Positions 61,469 to 64,000 of a DNA stretch of 64,000 bases are shown here, one piece after another. Origin of the DNA: JAAFIP01 sp031367325 (GTDB lineage Bacteria; Pseudomonadota; Gammaproteobacteria; Burkholderiales; Burkholderiaceae_C). The notes beneath the pieces are model-generated. The model had not been told where the DNA came from. It saw only the letters and a program-made list of their open reading frames with translations, and did not search any database. Made by a program: the position numbers and the translations under genes. The DNA is taken from assembly GCA_031367325.1 (NCBI GenBank), contig JANLPQ010000097.1, forward strand, positions 1 through 64,000, given 5' to 3'. The stretch's first letter is position 1. Every line of letters starts with the position of its first letter.

Positions 61469-63670
61469 CTAAGGCAATGCCAGTATCTCTAAATTGCGCC
61501 ACACTGCCGTGCAGTCCGCAGGCCTGTCTTCTGGTATTTTGGCCATCATGCGGTCTAAGAAAGGCTGAAATTTGATATGAATCACCGGCAGCAAAGGAGT
61601 TTTACCGTGAATGTGCCCTGCCAATAATTCACCCAAAGAATCTCCTTTGTACGGCCGGTCACCTGTTAATAGCTCGTACAAGATAACCCCCAAGCTGTAG
61701 AAGTCGCTGCGGTGGGTGACCTCTTTGCCACTGGCTTGCTCTGGGCTCACGTAGTACGGTGTGCCGATAATTTGGCCCAGCTTGGTGCGCACCAACGCAT
61801 CAGATTCTTCACGAATATTTTTGACGATGCCAAAGTCTACTAACACCAGTGCACCATCGGCGCGAAACATCAGGTTGTCTGGCTTAAGGTCGCGGTACAC
61901 CATGCCTAGGGTGTGGATAGTCGACAGTGCGCTGACGACTTGGCGCAGCAGGTCCACCACGCGGTGGTGTAGCGCAGGAACCGATGGCATTTTGTGCAGC
62001 TTGGCGACCTCGTCTTTAAAGCTGCCGCCAGACAAATACTCCATTGCTATAAATGCGTATTCGTCAGTAAAGCCTTGGTCATAAATTTCGGCAATGTGGT
62101 GGTGCTGGATGTTGGCCAGCACTGCATATTCTTGGATAAAGCGGCGCAGCATTTCGGCATCACTTTGCAGCGAGGTACGCAGCACTTTGAGTGCCACTTC
62201 AGATTTTTTAGCCGCAGAATACGCTAAAAACACATCGCTCATGCCGCCTTCGCCCAACTTGCGAATGATTTGGTAGCCCTTAAAGCGCTGCGGTTGGGAC
62301 GCAAATGCGCCAGACTGCAAGCTCCACAGTGACTGCTTGAGCGCGCCTTTGGCTGCACGCGCCGTGATCTGCGAATTAGTTTCTGCTGCCGTGCCGATGG
62401 CTGCATTTTCAAATGCTTGGGTTGTCATCTCGGCACCCAGTTGCAGGTCTACGCCTGCCTGGTAGCCCAGCACCTCGCACGCGCTGACCGACTGCTCACG
62501 ACCGCGGATGGTGATAATTTGTTGGCGGCCCATTTGCACGTTGTCACCTGCTAAGTGCGCGGTTTGCGCGCTGGTGACTACCGTCCAGCCAAGGTCTTTG
62601 CCCGAGGCTTGCAGGCGCGAGGCAATGTTGACTGTGTCGCCCAACGGCGTAACTTCGCGTGCGTTGGGGCTGCCCAGCTGGCCTAGCGTCACCTCGCCGC
62701 TGTGCAGGCCCACACCCACCGCAAAATCAGGCAGGCCGCGGGCGCCATAGGTTTGCGTAACCCATACGCGAAACTGCTGCGCCACCACACCCAAGGCCAT
62801 GGCTGCTGAGATGGCGCGGCTGGCGTGCGAGTGGTCGCTGTGTGCCGGATCGCTGCTGGAGGGGTCGCCTTCAAACAGAGCCAGCAGGCCATCGCCCAGC
62901 ATTTTTAAATGCGTGCCACCGTAGGCCACCACAGGCCTGCACGCTAGTTCAAAGTAGCGGCCCAACAAGGTGGCCAGTTCGGCAGCGGTCAGCCGCTCGG
63001 CCATCGTGGTGAAATTGCGAATATCGGCAAACATGACGGTGGCTTGCAAGGTAACGCTGTGGGTGGGAGCGCGATCTTGCTGCAATGGCTGCGGCTCGCT
63101 TAAGTCGATGTAACCCGAATCGCCTGGTTGACTCACAAAGCTAGACGCAATGATGTAGCTGTCAGGGTTAGGCTCGTTGGCTGGGTTGCTAGCCGCAATA
63201 TTGTCGGGCGTGCCATAACGCTGGAGAAAATTGGCTTTGGTCTGCTCTTCGTTTTGCGCGACGGCCAGCGCTACAGCATGGCTTTTATGCTGGTCAAAGC
63301 GTTTGATTTTGTGCAGCTGCGCGCTGATAGATTCCAGCAGTTCTTCACGCTTGAAGGGCTTGGTAATGTAGTCGTCTGCGCCCATGCGCATGCCTTTGCG
63401 CACTTGGGTGCGGTCGTCTGCGGCGGTGAGCATAATGACAACGGTGCGCTCAAGCTCGTGGTGCGCACGGATAGCGTCCAGCAAGCCAAAGCCGTCCAGC
63501 ACGGGCATGTTGACGTCGGTGACCACAATGTCGGGCAGCATGCTGCGGGCGGTGGCTAGCCCAAGCTGTCCGTTGCTGGCGGTGGCCACTTCGTAGCCCT
63601 CCAGCGTCAGCAAACGCTCTAGGTTTTTGCGGATCACTTCTTCGTCGTCAACTACTAGTATGCGGTGCAT
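61469..63670 (-). CDS. Receiver - adenylate cyclase - Ser/Thr kinase fusion protein
   Basis: 733 residues, soluble. Receiver (1-120): acidic pair VVDDEE, phosphoacceptor Asp52 (TDVNMP), Lys104 (ITKPF). Class III cyclase (about 205-400): metal Asp216 (FADIRNF) and Asp260 (KMLGDG), purine-specifying Lys256 and Thr341, transition-state Asn348 and Arg352 (TVNIASR), consistent with adenylate cyclase. Ser/Thr kinase (about 465-733): Gly loop GEGGMSDV, Lys495, catalytic Asp594 (YRDLKPDN), Asp612 (DFG). All key residues are intact. ATG at 63670 fits the receiver start; a frame to 63736 would overlap the divergent gene. Confidence 0.88.
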   Translation of the reverse strand: MHRILVVDDEEVIRKNLERLLTLEGYEVATASNGQLGLATARSMLPDIVVTDVNMPVLDGFGLLDAIRAHHELERTVVIMLTAADDRTQVRKGMRMGADDYITKPFKREELLESISAQLHKIKRFDQHKSHAVALAVAQNEEQTKANFLQRYGTPDNIAASNPANEPNPDSYIIASSFVSQPGDSGYIDLSEPQPLQQDRAPTHSVTLQATVMFADIRNFTTMAERLTAAELATLLGRYFELACRPVVAYGGTHLKMLGDGLLALFEGDPSSSDPAHSDHSHASRAISAAMALGVVAQQFRVWVTQTYGARGLPDFAVGVGLHSGEVTLGQLGSPNAREVTPLGDTVNIASRLQASGKDLGWTVVTSAQTAHLAGDNVQMGRQQIITIRGREQSVSACEVLGYQAGVDLQLGAEMTTQAFENAAIGTAAETNSQITARAAKGALKQSLWSLQSGAFASQPQRFKGYQIIRKLGEGGMSDVFLAYSAAKKSEVALKVLRTSLQSDAEMLRRFIQEYAVLANIQHHHIAEIYDQGFTDEYAFIAMEYLSGGSFKDEVAKLHKMPSVPALHHRVVDLLRQVVSALSTIHTLGMVYRDLKPDNLMFRADGALVLVDFGIVKNIREESDALVRTKLGQIIGTPYYVSPEQASGKEVTHRSDFYSLGVILYELLTGDRPYKGDSLGELLAGHIHGKTPLLPVIHIKFQPFLDRMMAKIPEDRPADCTAVWRNLEILALP

Positions 63671-63710
63671 GGTGATGTGTTTATTTAAGCTGTAATGGTA
63701 AACTGAATTG

Positions 63711-64000
63711 ATGGAAAACGGCCCATCCAACGACAACTTAAAAGCAACTGCTGTGCCTAGCGTATCCGCCCAGCGCGCTCACGATTTTATGCAAGCGGCT
63801 TCTGAGGGTGTTATTTTCTATACCGAAGCGGCCATTTTGGACTGCAACCGTGCTTTTGAACAATTGCTGGGCCGATCGCACGCCACACTGGTGGGCCAGC
63901 ACGTGCTGACCTTGTTTTCACCACTAGACCACGAGATGGCCTTGCGTCATATTTATCTAGGGCGCGGCTTGCCTATCAACGCCAAGTTACCGCTGCCTGA
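63711..64000 (+). CDS. PAS-domain protein (cut by the right edge)
   Basis: 96 codons from ATG at 63711, open to the edge. After about 25 variable residues a PAS sensor domain begins: DFMQAASEGVIFYTEAA, ILDCNRAFEQLLGRS, LVGQHVLTLFSPLDHEMA. The remainder would carry the output domain (histidine kinase, GGDEF or other), which cannot be seen. Divergent from the cyclase/kinase gene with 40 bp between starts, so joint regulation in one signalling unit is plausible. Confidence 0.75.
   Translation, partial: MENGPSNDNLKATAVPSVSAQRAHDFMQAASEGVIFYTEAAILDCNRAFEQLLGRSHATLVGQHVLTLFSPLDHEMALRHIYLGRGLPINAKLPLP

Noticed and set aside
1..64000. tRNA, rRNA, CRISPR or prophage genes
   Set aside because: Looked for by eye; no cloverleaf, regularly spaced repeat array or phage gene cluster is apparent.

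Overview
The window is one stretch of a betaproteobacterial chromosome, most likely Burkholderiales and close to Comamonadaceae. I base this on the gene families (TolQ/YbgC beside a rib-nusB operon, a Bug-type solute-binding protein, the small Trp-rich protein family, degenerate RibBA) and on a dispersed short repeat of a kind I associate with that family. It is densely coded, with about 60 protein genes. I see no rRNA, tRNA, CRISPR array, prophage or intact insertion sequence.

Layout. 1-5.3 kb (minus): ribE, ribBX, ribH, nusB, an aminotransferase, ybgC and the start of tolQ, closely packed with 4-bp start/stop overlaps. 5.5-7.6 kb: thymidine kinase diverging from a UMF1-type MFS permease. 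7.8-24 kb: a large polyamine-utilisation locus with agmatinase, gamma-glutamylputrescine oxidase, a MocR-type regulator, puuD, puuA, a putrescine aminotransferase, a four-gene PotFGHI-like ABC importer, an outer-membrane porin-like protein, an aldehyde dehydrogenase and a second glutamine-synthetase-like ligase. 24-28 kb: cytochrome c, a Trp-rich membrane protein, ilvD and lgt. 27.8-33.4 kb: a malonate cluster (GntR regulator, malonyl-CoA decarboxylase, Bug protein, crotonase, malonyl-CoA synthetase). 33.7-40.6 kb: a DUF11 surface protein, two small-molecule exporters, a gamma-glutamylcyclotransferase-like protein, a hybrid histidine kinase and a hydrolase. 40.7-53.4 kb: housekeeping and unknown genes (acyl-CoA synthetase, aldo/keto reductase, ybaK, plsY, aspartic protease, yajQ, murB, a glycine-rich protein, ridA, comEC). 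53.4-54.0 kb: a gene-free scar with a long hairpin and RAYT-like inverted sequences. 54-61.2 kb: GNAT, circularly permuted ATP-grasp and alpha-E proteins, a LysR regulator, D-amino-acid dehydrogenase, an amino-acid-binding protein and a racemase. 61.4-64 kb: a receiver/adenylate cyclase/Ser-Thr kinase fusion diverging from a PAS-domain gene cut by the right edge.

The most unusual signal is a short dispersed repeat with core TGCTCAAGCAGCTAT; longer copies begin CCAGTAACCCAAGTAAATC. I find 14 copies by eye, 4 between genes and 10 inside reading frames without breaking them. The intragenic copies are read in five of the six frames and fall in loops, linkers or, once, a signal peptide. In one frame the consensus would give a TGA stop. 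All three copies read in that frame carry a substitution that removes exactly that stop, while the seven copies read in other frames keep the sequence that would encode it. This resembles the in-frame palindromic elements known from Rickettsia and is the observation I would follow first.
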